A stretch of 64,000 nt of DNA from Xanthobacteraceae bacterium (GCA_019746135.1 JAIESI010000043.1:1-64000), one strand, 5' to 3'; positions 1 through 9,358 are shown, numbered from the stretch's first letter. Made by a program: numbers and translations. The notes: generated from the sequence alone by a model not told the origin.

Positions 1-192
1 GTGTCGGTGATCGGCATCGGCATGCGCAGCCACGCGGGCGTGGCGGCCGGCGCGTTCAAGGCGCTGGCGGAGCGCGGGGTGAACATCCGCGCCATCACCA
101 CGTCGGAGATCAAGTTCTCGGTGCTGATCGACGCGGCGTATACCGAGCTGGCGGTGCGCACGCTGCACAGTCTGTACGGCTTGGACAAATAG
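1..192 (+). CDS. lysC: Aspartate kinase, C-terminal end (partial)
   Basis: The reading frame is open from the first base and ends at TAG. The 63 residues match the last ACT regulatory domain of aspartokinase, which catalyses the first step of the Asp-family (Lys, Thr, Met, DAP) pathway; the ending LHSLYGLDK is characteristic of alphaproteobacterial LysC. The catalytic kinase domain lies upstream of the window, so the GTG at base 1 is an internal codon, not a start. Position just before ptsP and prfA fits the usual Hyphomicrobiales order. The identification rests on this short domain and on synteny. Confidence 0.85.
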   Translation: MSVIGIGMRSHAGVAAGAFKALAERGVNIRAITTSEIKFSVLIDAAYTELAVRTLHSLYGLDK

Positions 193-246
193 CCAGGCCC
201 AGATCGCCACCGCCTACTTTGCTTCTGCGTCAGACAATCGGATAAC

Positions 247-552
247 ATGGCTCTTATGGGCCGAATCGAAGCTATCGAAGCGTTGAAGCACCGCGCCTCT
301 GCGATCAGGGCGATGGGGGCTACATCGCTTTATGTCTTCGGTTCGACCGTGCGGAGCGAGGCCAAAGAGACAAGCGATCTCGACCTCTTCATCGACTACG
401 ATCCGAACAGCCGGTTCAATGCATTCGATCTCGTCGGGATCAAGCAGTATCTCGAAGACGAGCTCAACATCCCCGTCGATGTGACGACCAGAGACGGGCT
501 GCATCCGATGTTGAAATCAGAGATCGAGCAGACGGCGGTGCGGGTTTTTTAA
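247..552 (+). CDS. MNT-type nucleotidyltransferase antitoxin (MntA-like)
   Basis: A 101-residue minimal nucleotidyltransferase. The fold signature is visible as YVFGSTVRS followed by the SDLDLFIDY metal-binding strand (GS...DxD). Small proteins of this type act as antitoxins of HEPN toxins; in characterised MntA/HepT pairs the nucleotidyltransferase AMPylates the toxin near its active site. The stop codon overlaps the start of the HEPN reading frame by one base (TAATG), the expected operon layout. An alternative ATG lies three codons in. The pair sits between lysC and ptsP, genes that are commonly adjacent in related genomes, so it probably arrived by insertion. Because the partner is frameshifted, this antitoxin may be orphaned. 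Confidence 0.8.
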   Translation: MALMGRIEAIEALKHRASAIRAMGATSLYVFGSTVRSEAKETSDLDLFIDYDPNSRFNAFDLVGIKQYLEDELNIPVDVTTRDGLHPMLKSEIEQTAVRVF

Positions 553-897
553 TGGCCCGCAAGGTCGCCCATGCCCTTCACGACATCCTGGAAGCCATCG
601 AACGCGCAGAAGAAGTGATCCGCGGCAAGACGTTCGAAGAATTCGCGGCAAGCTGGCAATTGCGCTGGCTGGTGCAACGAGCCATTGAAAATCATTTCCG
701 AAGCAAGCCGAGCAATTCCTGACAGCTTGACGCAAGAACGGCCGGAGATTCCGTGGAGAAAGGTCCGCGGGATCGGAAACGTCTTGAGACACGACTACGA
801 GGGCTTGTCCGATCGCGTTGTATGGAACGTCGTAATCGATGAATTGCCGCGCTTGAGGACCGCTGTCCAAGCAATCGGCAAAAAGCACGACGGATAG
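552..897 (+). pseudogene. HEPN (DUF86/HepT-like) toxin, frameshifted
   Basis: The frame opened at 552 gives MARKVAHALHDILEAIE and then runs into a premature TGA at 720-722. The frame containing 685-897 continues the same family with IISEASRAIPDSL and GIGNVLRHDYEGL. Removing one A from the AAAA run at 688-691 joins both parts into one ~114-residue HEPN ribonuclease-like protein, the usual length. The break is therefore a single-base insertion in a short homopolymer: a real inactivating mutation, a sequencing error, or less likely a slippage site. The His of the HEPN motif is present (LRHDY), but the canonical RNxxxH arginine position reads G (GIGN), a variant I recall from alphaproteobacterial DUF86 proteins. 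Confidence 0.8.
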
Positions 898-1091
898 AGC
901 AGCGTTGCACTTCATGCGGGTCACGGACCAGGACCATTCCTCCTCCGGCAGGGGATCCAGCATGGGATTTCATTGCGCCGCAACCAGCAACAAGTCCGTC
1001 TTAACAGCCCCTTAGAACAGCTTTGGCTTGCCGTTTGCATAGGCCATTCGCTATAGCCCTGTGATCAATGCGGCCCTGAGGAACGTTTGCC

Positions 1092-3359
1092 ATGGCTGGC
1101 ACGCTCGGCGGTCCGCGCGTGCTGTTGCGCCGGCTCCGCGAGGTGATGGCGGAACCGGTCAGCGCGCAGGAACGCCTGGACAAGATCGTTGTGCTGATTG
1201 CCGCCAACATGGTGGCGGAGGTCTGCTCCGTCTACGTGTTGCGCGTCGACAGCACGCTCGAGCTGTACGCCACCGAGGGCCTCAAGCGCGAGGCGGTGCA
1301 CCAGACCGTGCTGCGCCAGGACGAGGGCCTGGTCGGCCTGGTGGCGAGCGAGGCCAACCCGGTCAATCTCTCCGAGGCGCAGACCCACCCGGCCTTCGCG
1401 TTCCGCCCGGAGACCGGCGAAGAAATCTACCATTCGTTCCTCGGCGTGCCGATCCTGCGGGCCGGCAACACGCTCGGCGTCCTGGTGGTGCAGAACCGGG
1501 CGCGGCGGACCTATTCCGAGGAAGAGGAAGAGGCGCTGCAGACCACCGCCATGGTGCTGGCGGAGATGATCGCCTCGGGCGAGCTGTCCTCGATCGCCAA
1601 GCCCGGCGCCGAGCCCGCCATCAAGCCGCGGCTGCATCTCACCGGCTCGGCGCTGTCGGAGGGCATCGCGCTCGGCCACGTGGTGCTGCACGAGCCGCGG
1701 GTCACCATCAAGAACGTCATCGCCGACGACGTGCAGAAGGAATTGAAGCGGCTCGACGAGGCGGTCGAGGCGCTGCGCGCCGATCTCGACCTGATGCTGG
1801 AGCGCCGCGACGTCGCCGACGGCGGCGAGCATCGCGACGTGCTGGACGCCTACCGCGGCTTCGCCAACGACGCGGGCTGGACCCGCCGGCTGCGCGAGGC
1901 GGTCAGCACCGGCCTCACCGCCGAAGCCGGCGTCGAGCGCGTGCAGTCCGACACCCGCGCCCGGATGCTGCGTGTCACCGATCCGTACCTGCGCGAGCGG
2001 CTGCACGACCTCGACGATCTCGCCAACCGGCTGATGCGGCAGCTCATGGGCCAGGACCACGCGCCGCCGCGCGAGCAGCTTCCCGACAATGCGATCGTCG
2101 TCGCCCGGGCGATGGGACCGGCGGCGCTGCTCGACTACGACCGGCGCAAGCTGCGCGGCCTGGTGCTGGAGGAAGGCGGGCCGACCTCGCATGTCGCCAT
2201 CGTCGCCCGCGCGCTCGGCATCGCCGCGGTCGGCGAGATCGACAACATCTCCGGGCTGGTCGAGACCGGCGATTCGATCATCGTCGACGGCTCGACCGGC
2301 GAGATGCATCTGCGGCCGCCGGGCGACATCGAGATCGCCTATGGCGAGCGGGTGAAGCTGCGCGCCCGCCGCCAGGCGCAGTACCGCGCGCTGCGCGACC
2401 GGCCCTCCGTCACCAAGGACGGACAGGAGGTCGCGCTGATGATCAACGCCGGCCTCCTGGTCGATCTGCCGCACATCGCCGAGACCGGCGCAGGCGGCAT
2501 CGGCCTGTTCCGCACCGAACTGCAGTTCATGATCGCCACCGAGATGCCGCGCATCAGCGAGCAGCTCTCGCTCTACCGCTCGGTGCTCGACGCCGCGGGC
2601 GACCGGCCGGTGACGTTCCGCACGCTCGACGTTGGCGGCGACAAAATCCTGCCCTATATGCGGGCCGAGCCCGAGGAGAACCCTGCGCTCGGCTGGCGCG
2701 CGATCCGACTCGGGCTCGACCGGCCGGGCCTGATGCGGAGTCAGATCCGCGCGCTGCTGCAGGCGGCCGCCGGCCGCGAGCTCCGCGTGATGTTCCCGAT
2801 GATCGCGACCTGCGCCGAATTCGACGAGGCCAAAGGCATGATCGAGCGCGAGCTGACGGCGCTGCGGCGACGGCGGCACAAGCTCCCTGATCGCGTCGAG
2901 GTCGGCGCGATGGTCGAGGTGCCGTCGCTGCTGTTCCAGCTCGATTCGCTGCTGTCGCGGGTCGATTTTCTCTCGGTCGGCTCCAACGACCTGGTGCAGT
3001 TCCTGTTCGCCGCCGACCGCGGCAACAAGCGGGTCGCCGACCGCTTCGATCCGCTCTCCGCCCCGGTGCTGCGCGCCTTGATGGCGATCATCGACAGGGG
3101 CCGGGCTGCCGGCAAGCCGGTGGCGCTGTGCGGCGAGCTGGCCTCGAAGCCGATCGGCGCGCTGGCGCTGGTGGCGCTGGGATTCCGTTCGCTGTCGCTG
3201 ACGCCGTCCGCGCTCGGGGGGGTGAAGGCCATGCTGCTCGAGCTCGACGCCAAGAAGGCCGAGGCGCTGATCCGGCCGCTGATCGAGAACCCGCCGCAGG
3301 ACGGCACGATCCGCGAGCGGCTCGAGCAATTCGCCGCCGCTGAAGGCTTGCAGTTGTGA
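1092..3359 (+). CDS. ptsP: Phosphoenolpyruvate-protein phosphotransferase PtsP (EI-Ntr)
   Basis: A 755-residue enzyme I of the nitrogen PTS, which autophosphorylates with PEP and passes phosphate to NPr and then EIIA-Ntr, controlling nitrogen, potassium and carbon-storage responses rather than sugar import. Domain order: N-terminal GAF domain (about residues 15-165, the mark of PtsP versus sugar-type EI), helical HPr-binding region, the swivelling phosphohistidine domain with [15 protein letters not shown] (active His about residue 367), then the PEP-binding TIM barrel with [10 protein letters not shown] and the catalytic Cys in ALCGELAS (about residue 680). Length and order are normal. The stop overlaps the GTG of prfA (GTGA), so the two are translationally coupled. 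Confidence 0.95.
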   Translation: MAGTLGGPRVLLRRLREVMAEPVSAQERLDKIVVLIAANMVAEVCSVYVLRVDSTLELYATEGLKREAVHQTVLRQDEGLVGLVASEANPVNLSEAQTHPAFAFRPETGEEIYHSFLGVPILRAGNTLGVLVVQNRARRTYSEEEEEALQTTAMVLAEMIASGELSSIAKPGAEPAIKPRLHLTGSALSEGIALGHVVLHEPRVTIKNVIADDVQKELKRLDEAVEALRADLDLMLERRDVADGGEHRDVLDAYRGFANDAGWTRRLREAVSTGLTAEAGVERVQSDTRARMLRVTDPYLRERLHDLDDLANRLMRQLMGQDHAPPREQLPDNAIVVARAMGPAALLDYDRRKLRGLVLEEGGPTSHVAIVARALGIAAVGEIDNISGLVETGDSIIVDGSTGEMHLRPPGDIEIAYGERVKLRARRQAQYRALRDRPSVTKDGQEVALMINAGLLVDLPHIAETGAGGIGLFRTELQFMIATEMPRISEQLSLYRSVLDAAGDRPVTFRTLDVGGDKILPYMRAEPEENPALGWRAIRLGLDRPGLMRSQIRALLQAAAGRELRVMFPMIATCAEFDEAKGMIERELTALRRRRHKLPDRVEVGAMVEVPSLLFQLDSLLSRVDFLSVGSNDLVQFLFAADRGNKRVADRFDPLSAPVLRALMAIIDRGRAAGKPVALCGELASKPIGALALVALGFRSLSLTPSALGGVKAMLLELDAKKAEALIRPLIENPPQDGTIRERLEQFAAAEGLQL

Positions 3360-4435
3360 CCAATCTGCCGGAACAGAAGCTCGACGTGCTGCTCGCCCGC
3401 CACGCGGCGGTGGAGGCCGAGCTGTCGCAGCAATTGTCGGGCGACGCGTTCGTCAAGCTGTCGCGCGAGTTCGCCGAGATCGATCCGGTGGTGGGCAAGA
3501 TCAAGGCCTATCGCGAGGTCGCGGCCGAGCTTGCGGACCTCGAGGCGCTGATCGCCGATCCTTCGACCGACTCCGCCATGCGCGAGATGGCCGACGAGGA
3601 GCGCCGCGCACTGCTCGACAAGCGCGAGCGGATGGTCGAGGAATTGCGCGTGGCGTTGCTGCCGAAGGACGCGATGGATGAGCGCAACGTCATCCTGGAA
3701 ATCCGCGCCGGCACCGGCGGCGACGAGGCCTCGCTGTTTGCCGGCGACCTGTTCCGGATGTACGAGCGCTACGCGGCGCGGCAGGGCTGGACCACCGAGA
3801 TCATGTCGATCAACGAGGGCACCAAGGGCGGCTTCAAGGAGGTCGTTGCCGAGATTCGCGGGCGCGGACCGTTTGCGCGGCTGAAATTCGAATCCGGCGT
3901 GCACCGCGTGCAGCGCGTTCCCGACACCGAGGCGCAGGGCCGGGTGCACACCTCGGCGGCGACCGTCGCGGTGCTGCCGGAGGTCGAGGACGTCGACATC
4001 GAGATCAAGCCCGACGATCTCAAGATCGACACCATGCGGTCGCAGGGCGCCGGCGGCCAGCACGTCAACAAGACCGAGTCGGCGATCCGCATCACTCATG
4101 TGCCGAGCGGCATCGTGGTGATGGTCCAGGAGGAGCGCTCGCAGCACAAGAACCGCGCCAAGGCGATGGCGATGCTGCGCGCCAAGCTCTACGACGCCGA
4201 AAAGACCAAGCGCGACACCGAGCGCGCCGCCGCACGCAAGGACCAGGTCGGCTCCGGCGATCGCTCCGAGCGGATCCGCACCTACAATTTCCCGCAGGGG
4301 CGTGTCACCGACCACCGCATCAATCTTACGCTCTACAATCTGCCGAAGGTGATGGAAGGCGAAGCATTGGGCGAGATCATCGACGCGCTGATCACCCACC
4401 ATCAGGCCGAGCTGCTGGCGGCCGAGGCGTCGTGA
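3356..4435 (+). CDS. prfA: Peptide chain release factor 1
   Basis: A 359-residue class I release factor that terminates translation at UAA and UAG. The catalytic GGQ loop is present as [12 protein letters not shown] (about residues 230-241), and the stop-codon-reading PxT motif appears as [10 protein letters not shown]. The C-terminal [17 protein letters not shown] block is typical of RF1. The GTG start overlaps the ptsP stop by four bases, and the N-terminus [13 protein letters not shown] matches the family start. It is directly followed by prmC, the methyltransferase that modifies the GGQ glutamine, a widely conserved pair. Confidence 0.96.
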   Translation: MTNLPEQKLDVLLARHAAVEAELSQQLSGDAFVKLSREFAEIDPVVGKIKAYREVAAELADLEALIADPSTDSAMREMADEERRALLDKRERMVEELRVALLPKDAMDERNVILEIRAGTGGDEASLFAGDLFRMYERYAARQGWTTEIMSINEGTKGGFKEVVAEIRGRGPFARLKFESGVHRVQRVPDTEAQGRVHTSAATVAVLPEVEDVDIEIKPDDLKIDTMRSQGAGGQHVNKTESAIRITHVPSGIVVMVQEERSQHKNRAKAMAMLRAKLYDAEKTKRDTERAAARKDQVGSGDRSERIRTYNFPQGRVTDHRINLTLYNLPKVMEGEALGEIIDALITHHQAELLAAEAS

Positions 4436-5349
4436 TGGAGATTCTCGCGCAAGCGCTGCGGGCTCCGCGGCTCGCATCCGGCATGACCGTCGTCGAGGCG
4501 CGACGCGCGCTGACCGATGCGTTCCGCCGCGCCGGCCTCGACAGCCCGGAGCTCGACGCGCGGCTGCTCACCGGGCACGCGCTCGGCCTCGATCACACCG
4601 GACTGGTGATCGAGGCGAACCGCAATCTGCGCGGCGACGAAGCCTCGCAACTGATTGCGCTGGCCGCGCGGCGGCTCGAACGCGAGCCGGTGGCACGCAT
4701 CCTCGGGGTCAAGGAATTCTGGGGGCTGCCGCTCCGCATCACCAAATCCACACTGGTGCCGCGGCCGGAAACCGAGACCGTGGTCGAGGCGGCGCTGGCT
4801 GCGATCGACCAGGGCGGGCCGCGCCACCGCGCGCTTCGCATCGCCGACCTCGGCACCGGCTCGGGCGCGCTGCTGATCGCGCTCCTGACCGAGCTGCCGA
4901 ACGCCACGGGCGTCGCCACCGACATCAGCATCGACGCCCTGCTGGCGGCCCGCGACAATGCGCGCCAGCTCATGCTTCAATCCCGAACACATTTTGTTGC
5001 ATGCGATTTCGGCGCGGCGTTGCCGCAAGCGTTCGACCTCGTGGTGTCGAACCCGCCCTACATCATGAGCGGCGACATTGCCGGACTCGCGCCCGAAGTC
5101 CGCCACGATCCCCGCCGGGCGCTCGACGGCGGCACCGACGGGCTCGCCTGCTACCGCACCATTGCGGCACAGGCCGGTCGCCTGCTCAAGCCACGCGGCC
5201 ACATTGTGGTCGAACTGGGCATCGGCCAGGAGGCCCCGGTTGCGGCCTTGTTCCGCGCGGCAGGGCTTGCGCCAACGCCGGCTCATACCGATTTATCGGG
5301 TGTTCCGCGGGCGCTGCAGGTGGGTGCAGGCTTGGCTGTGGCCGAATGA
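4435..5349 (+). CDS. prmC: Peptide chain release factor N5-glutamine methyltransferase
   Basis: SAM-dependent methyltransferase that methylates the Gln of the GGQ motif in RF1/RF2. The SAM-binding glycine motif is IADLGTGSGALLIALL (about residues 138-153) and the glutamine-binding NPPY is seen in VVSNPPYIMSGD (about residue 206). About 304 residues, normal size. The ATG chosen overlaps the prfA stop by one base (TGATG); a GTG one codon upstream is also in frame. It is the last gene of the ptsP-prfA-prmC operon. Confidence 0.95.
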   Translation: MEILAQALRAPRLASGMTVVEARRALTDAFRRAGLDSPELDARLLTGHALGLDHTGLVIEANRNLRGDEASQLIALAARRLEREPVARILGVKEFWGLPLRITKSTLVPRPETETVVEAALAAIDQGGPRHRALRIADLGTGSGALLIALLTELPNATGVATDISIDALLAARDNARQLMLQSRTHFVACDFGAALPQAFDLVVSNPPYIMSGDIAGLAPEVRHDPRRALDGGTDGLACYRTIAAQAGRLLKPRGHIVVELGIGQEAPVAALFRAAGLAPTPAHTDLSGVPRALQVGAGLAVAE

Positions 5350-5822
5350 CGCCATGTTCCACTAACATTGCGGATAGGCAAAAAAGCTCTTGGATTATTG
5401 GCCCGGACCGACTAGCTTTCGTGCAGGAATCGACCCGATGGCCAGATTGCTCAAGCCCGGAGCTTAATGCTCGGCGAGGCGGGCAGTGGGCCAGATTAAG
5501 AGACGGGTCAACGGCAGACAGGATCGCCGAATTCGAAGTCAGCAAGCTACCGGCCGAGCGCGCATCGGGCTTATGACGCATTAACGACAAATGACGCGCA
5601 TGGTGTGAAACAAGCGCTGCCGCGGCAGGTTCGCGGTCGAGGGAATGTTGCGGTCAACGCGCACTGAAGCACTGCGCAAGGGTATCGGAAATCCCGGCGT
5701 AGCAGGCCGACCCGATGGTCACCGGGCCGACATGCTGATGCGTTGAAACTTGCGGTCTGGAGTTGGATGAACGAACCGGCGGGGGAACAACCGCTGCTAA
5801 CAGGAGTCGGCGACAAGCAGTC
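5350..5822 (+). other. Intergenic region prmC to DUF4167
   Basis: 473 bp without a supportable gene. ORFs listed here (e.g. 5001-5576, 5186-5590) overlap prmC or lack family features and normal codon usage. The base composition is slightly lower in GC than the flanking genes. It presumably holds the promoter of the DUF4167 gene. I see no RNA gene, repeat or convincing terminator. Confidence 0.5.
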
Positions 5823-6665
5823 ATGAGAAACGGACAGAACAAGCGCATGCGGGGGCGCAACCGCAACCACAAGGGTCATCATGGCGGCGGCGGCGGTGGT
5901 GGCCATCATCACAACCCGCTGACCCGGGTTTACGAGTCCAACGGGCCGGAGGTGAAAATCCGCGGCACCGCACATCACATTGCCGAGAAATATCTGCAGC
6001 TTGCCCGTGACGCCCAGAGCGCCGGCGACCCGGTCACCGCCGAGAACCACTTCCAGCACGCCGAGCATTATTTCCGCCTGATCGCCGCGGCGCAGGAGCA
6101 GTTCCGGCAGCAGAATCCGTACTATCAGGCGCCGCCCGCGCCGGGCCAGAGCACCTCCGACGAAGCCCTCGACGGCGAGGAGGACGATGGCGGCCCGCCG
6201 GCGCAAGGCCAGCCCTATCAGCAGGGCCAGCCCGGACAGCCGCAGCCGAACTTCGGCGGGCAGCCGAACTACGGCAATCAGCAGCCGAACTTCCAGCCGC
6301 GCGAGCAGCCGCAGCCCTATGGCGGCCAGCAGCCGAACTACCAGCCGCGGCCGCAGCATCAGCAGTCCTACAGCAGCAATCAGCCGCAGCAGCCGCAGCA
6401 GCCGCAGTATCAGCCGCCGCAAGCCGAGGCGAGCGATGGCGAGCGTCTGCCATCGTTCATCACCGGCGCGCAGCAGCCGCAAGCCGGCGGTCAGGGCTTC
6501 ACGCCGAACGGCCACGACGCCAACAATGGCGGCAACAACCCGGATGGCCAGCGCTTCCCGCGTCACCGCCGCAGGCGGCACCGCGGCGGCGGGCCGCGGC
6601 CGGAGATGGCCGGCGCCGCGGCGCAGGACTTCGGCGGCGACGGCCCCGAGCCCGGCAACAGCTAA
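5823..6665 (+). CDS. DUF4167 domain protein with Gln/Pro-rich tail
   Basis: The N-terminus MRNGQNKRMRGRNRNHKG is the hallmark of the alphaproteobacterial DUF4167 family: a basic, RNA-binding-looking head, a poly-Gly/His stretch, then the conserved helical domain around VKIRGTAHHIAEKYLQLARD (about residues 40-100). After that comes a low-complexity tail of ~150 residues rich in Q, P, G, Y and N, probably disordered. The molecular function is not established. The ORF track starts 20 codons upstream at 5763; I prefer the ATG at 5823 because the family starts exactly at MRNGQN. A strong hairpin follows the stop. Confidence 0.85.
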   Translation: MRNGQNKRMRGRNRNHKGHHGGGGGGGHHHNPLTRVYESNGPEVKIRGTAHHIAEKYLQLARDAQSAGDPVTAENHFQHAEHYFRLIAAAQEQFRQQNPYYQAPPAPGQSTSDEALDGEEDDGGPPAQGQPYQQGQPGQPQPNFGGQPNYGNQQPNFQPREQPQPYGGQQPNYQPRPQHQQSYSSNQPQQPQQPQYQPPQAEASDGERLPSFITGAQQPQAGGQGFTPNGHDANNGGNNPDGQRFPRHRRRRHRGGGPRPEMAGAAAQDFGGDGPEPGNS

Positions 6666-6688
6666 GCGCGGATGACGATTCGAGCGAG

Positions 6689-6714
6689 CAAGGCCGGACC
6701 CAAATCCGGCCTTG
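6689..6714. terminator. Bidirectional hairpin terminator
   Basis: A perfect 10-bp stem CAAGGCCGGA / TCCGGCCTTG with a six-base loop lies between the convergent DUF4167 gene and the methyltransferase gene. Its position at the junction of two converging genes supports a shared terminator; the T-tract is poor. Confidence 0.65.
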
Positions 6715-6718
6715 TCGC

Positions 6719-7468
6719 TTATGGTGCTTGCCGCGCCGTCGGGCTTGGCGCTGGCGCGAGCGCAGGCTTCAGCGCCGGCACCAGCACGCGCTTCCGGCGC
6801 CGTGCCGGTATCGCGCGATAGACCTGCTTGGTCGCATCGACGATGTGCACGCCGGCGAACGGCGCGGAGAGCGTCGCGCCGACGCGCTCCCACGCCACCG
6901 CCGAGCGCAGAAACCAGCTGCGCTGGACCGGCGGGACGTAGAGCGCTTCGCTCCATGACACCGGCGTGAACCAGGCGTCGCGCATCAGGCTCATGATCTG
7001 CGAGCGCGAGTAAGGCCGGCCGTGGCCGAACGGCGTCGTGTCCATCCGAGCCCAAAGCCCGCGGCGGTTCGGCACCACGGCGAGCAACTGCCCGCCCGAG
7101 GCGAGCACCCGCCAGACCTCGCGCAGCAGGGCCGTCGGGTTCTGCGACATCTCCAGCGCATGCACCAGCAGCACGCGGTCGACCGACGCGTCCGGCAGCG
7201 GCAGCTCAAGCTCGTCCACCAGCGCCGACAGAGTCGGCCGCACCGTCGGCCATTTCACCACGCCCTGCGCCGCCGGCATGAAGGCGAGACACCGCTCGGC
7301 CTCCTCGCGAAACAGGCCGAGATAGGGGCCCGCATAGCCGAGGCCGACCATCCGCAGCCCCTGGGCGTCGCTCCAGAGGTTGCGGATGCCCCGCCCGACG
7401 AAATACCGGGCCACGGTGCCAAGCCGCTCGGAGTAGAAGGCGCGCAGGTCGACCACGTCGATGGACAT
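6719..7468 (-). CDS. Class I SAM-dependent methyltransferase
   Basis: A 249-residue protein of the methyltransferase type 11 class. A Rossmann-like SAM site is suggested by GLRMVGLGYAGPYLGLF near residue 40. The later stretch VDRVLLVHALEMSQNP followed by LLREVWRVLASGGQLLAVVPN is the usual motif IV to post-VI segment of UbiE/BioC-like enzymes. Substrate unknown. The C-terminus is basic and Pro/Ala-rich. It starts 96 bp from the gloB start in the opposite direction; adjacency to the glyoxalase II gene is common in this group. Confidence 0.75.
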   Translation of the reverse strand: MSIDVVDLRAFYSERLGTVARYFVGRGIRNLWSDAQGLRMVGLGYAGPYLGLFREEAERCLAFMPAAQGVVKWPTVRPTLSALVDELELPLPDASVDRVLLVHALEMSQNPTALLREVWRVLASGGQLLAVVPNRRGLWARMDTTPFGHGRPYSRSQIMSLMRDAWFTPVSWSEALYVPPVQRSWFLRSAVAWERVGATLSAPFAGVHIVDATKQVYRAIPARRRKRVLVPALKPALAPAPSPTARQAP

Positions 7469-7564
7469 GGAGGAATGATATCATGAACCGCTGCCGGTTT
7501 CGGACGTTCAGAACCCGTGTCCGTTCGTGATACGGTCCGCCAAAGCCCAAAACGAGGAGCCGAC

Positions 7565-8332
7565 ATGCCCGCCGAGACCAAGCTGTTCCGTTGCCTGAAC
7601 GACAATTACGGCGTGCTGATCCATGATCCGGCGACCGGCGCGACCGCGGCGATCGACGCCCCGGAGGCCGCGCCGATCGAGGCCGCGCTGAAAGCGACCG
7701 GCTGGAAGCTCACCGACATCCTGGTGACGCACCATCATAGCGATCACACCGGCGGCATTGCCGAGCTCAAGCAGAAGCACAAATGCCGCGTGGTGGCACC
7801 CAAGGCCGAGGCGGCGAAGATCCCGCTGGTCGACGCGACCGTGCGCGAGGGCGACAAGGTCAGCGTCGGCAAGCTCGACGCCAACGTGATCGAGACGCCC
7901 GGTCACACCGCGGGCCACATCACCTACTGGTTCCACGGCGACAAGCTCGCGTTTGCCGGCGACACGCTGTTCTCGATCGGCTGCGGCCGCGTGATCGAGG
8001 GCACGATGGAGATGATGTGGAATTCGCTGAAGAAGCTGCGCGACCTGCCGGGCGACACCCAGGTCTATTGCGGCCACGAATACACGCTCGCGAACATCAA
8101 GTTCGCGCAGACCATCGAGCCGGACAACGCGGCGCTGAAGGCGCGCGCGGCGCAGGCCGCAAAACAGATCGCCGACGGGCAATGGACGATCCCGACGACG
8201 CTCGACGAGGAGAAGGCGGCGAACCCGTTTCTGCGCGCCGACGTGCCGGCGGTCGCGACGTCGCTCGGGCTGACGGGCAAGCCGGCGGCGCAGGTGTTTG
8301 CGGAAATCAGGGAGCGGAAGAACAAATTCTAG
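7565..8332 (+). CDS. gloB: Hydroxyacylglutathione hydrolase (glyoxalase II)
   Basis: Metallo-beta-lactamase-fold hydrolase that converts S-D-lactoylglutathione to D-lactate and glutathione in methylglyoxal detoxification. The binuclear metal motif THHHSDHTGG is at about residues 55-64. Further ligands are in TPGHTAGHI and FAGDTLFSIGCGR, with the family-specific YCGHEYTLANIKFA. The 255-residue length is normal. The ATG at 7565 has a GAGGAG Shine-Dalgarno seven bases upstream, so I chose it over the GTG at 7517 in the ORF track. Confidence 0.95.
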   Translation: MPAETKLFRCLNDNYGVLIHDPATGATAAIDAPEAAPIEAALKATGWKLTDILVTHHHSDHTGGIAELKQKHKCRVVAPKAEAAKIPLVDATVREGDKVSVGKLDANVIETPGHTAGHITYWFHGDKLAFAGDTLFSIGCGRVIEGTMEMMWNSLKKLRDLPGDTQVYCGHEYTLANIKFAQTIEPDNAALKARAAQAAKQIADGQWTIPTTLDEEKAANPFLRADVPAVATSLGLTGKPAAQVFAEIRERKNKF

Positions 8333-8333
8333 C

Positions 8334-8773
8334 GGTCTTGTGTCCCGGGCAAGACGCAGCACGCAGTGCTGCGTCGCAGACCCGGGACCCCGGCTGGCAT
8401 CCGCGCGGGCAATGTCGGAGTTCTACGTCTACATCCTTGCCAGCCGCTACCGCGGCACGATGTATGTCGGCATAACAAACGATCTCAGCCGTCGAATGGG
8501 CGAGCACAAGTCGGGTGCGGTGCCCGGGTTTACCAAGCGCTACCAAGTCAATCGGCTTGTGTATTGCGAGCCCTACGCCTCCATAGATGAAGCACGAACG
8601 CGCGAGCATACGCTCAAACGCTGGCATCGCGATTGGAAGTTCAAGCTGATTGAAGCGAACAATCCCGACTGGCGAGACCTGACGCCGGATATTGTCTAGT
8701 GCGAAAAAAGAAACCGGGGTCCCGGGTCTGCAGCGCACCACTTCGTGCCGCGCTGCGCCCGGGACACGAGACC
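8334..8773. mobile_element. Inverted-repeat cassette carrying a GIY-YIG nuclease
   Basis: Two ~61-bp palindromic elements bracket the GIY-YIG gene in inverted orientation. Left, 8334-8395, runs GTGTCCCGGGC ... GCAGACCCGGGACCCCGG. Right, 8713-8773, is its reverse complement over both outer blocks, with a different inner stem. The interior of each arm is a variable hairpin (GACGCAGCACGCAGTGCTGCGTC on the left). A gene-less pair of the same family is at 57332-57484. No target duplication or transposase is visible. Mobility is my inference from the architecture. Confidence 0.6.
8412..8699 (+). CDS. Solitary GIY-YIG domain nuclease
   Basis: A 95-residue single-domain GIY-YIG endonuclease of the UPF0213/YhbQ-like type. 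The motif reads YVYILASRYRGTMYVGITND, with the catalytic Arg in LSRRMGEHKSG and a Glu in SIDEARTREHTLKRW. The ATG at 8412 gives a family-typical N-terminus (MSEFYVYIL); upstream codons in the ORF track come from the repeat. It lies between gloB and efp and inside inverted repeats, so it is probably a mobile passenger rather than part of either pathway. Substrate unknown. Confidence 0.85.
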   Translation: MSEFYVYILASRYRGTMYVGITNDLSRRMGEHKSGAVPGFTKRYQVNRLVYCEPYASIDEARTREHTLKRWHRDWKFKLIEANNPDWRDLTPDIV

Positions 8774-8791
8774 GATGGCGCTTCGGAAAAA

Positions 8792-9358
8792 CTAATCCTT
8801 CGCGCGCTCGACGTAGGAGCCGTCTTCCGTCATCACCACGATGCGCGTTCCGGCACCGATGAACGGCGGCACGTTGGTGCGCACGCCGTTCGACAGCTTC
8901 GCCGGCTTGTAGGACGACGATGCGGTCTGGCCCTTGGTCACGGGCTCGGTCTCGGTCACCTCGAGCACGACCTTCTGCGGCAACTGGATCGCCACCGCGT
9001 TGCCCTCGTGCATGCTCAGCATCACCTTCATCTCCGGCTGGAGATAGGCAGCGCCATCGCCGACCAGCTCGTCTTGCAGCGTGATCTGATCGTAGTTTTC
9101 CGAATTCATGAAATGGAAGCCTTCACCGTCCTGGTAGAGAAACGTGTGCTCGCGGTCTTCCACGATCGCGCGTTCGACCTGCTCGACGGTCTTGTAGCGT
9201 TGCGAGATCTTCACGCCGTCGCTGATGCGGCGCATGTCGATCTGCGTGGTCGGCGTGCCCTTGCCGGGGTGGAAGCTTTCGGCGGTCAGAACGACACAGA
9301 GCCTGCCGTCGATATCGAGAACGTTGCCCTTGCGGACGGAACTGGCGATAACCTTCAC
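8792..9358 (-). CDS. efp: Elongation factor P
   Basis: Translation factor that rescues ribosomes stalled at polyproline. It is 188 residues with three beta-barrel domains; the modification-site lysine is in the tip loop [10 protein letters not shown] (Lys33). The EpmA-type lysine aminoacylase is encoded divergently 124 bp away and an EpmB-like aminomutase lies 2.3 kb further, implying (R)-beta-lysylation of this lysine. The C-terminal domain reads [19 protein letters not shown]. The start [11 protein letters not shown] agrees with the family. Confidence 0.96.
   Translation of the reverse strand: MKVIASSVRKGNVLDIDGRLCVVLTAESFHPGKGTPTTQIDMRRISDGVKISQRYKTVEQVERAIVEDREHTFLYQDGEGFHFMNSENYDQITLQDELVGDGAAYLQPEMKVMLSMHEGNAVAIQLPQKVVLEVTETEPVTKGQTASSSYKPAKLSNGVRTNVPPFIGAGTRIVVMTEDGSYVERAKD

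Noticed and set aside
552-897. Programmed frameshifting in the HEPN gene
   Set aside because: Only a short AAAA run is present, with no slippery heptamer or stimulatory structure evident, so a mutation or sequence error is simpler.
1065-3329. A 754-residue minus-strand ORF opposite ptsP
   Set aside because: Exact antisense of a well-conserved gene, with His/Arg/Ala/Leu-rich composition typical of shadow frames in high-GC DNA.
2741-4477. A 578-residue minus-strand ORF opposite ptsP and prfA
   Set aside because: Antisense shadow spanning two real coupled genes; no family features.
5001-5576. ORF overlapping the end of prmC and the following spacer
   Set aside because: Different frame of prmC for half its length and low-quality composition afterwards.
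6034-6453. Ala/Ser-rich minus-strand ORF in the DUF4167 gene
   Set aside because: Antisense translation of the Gln/Pro-rich tail.
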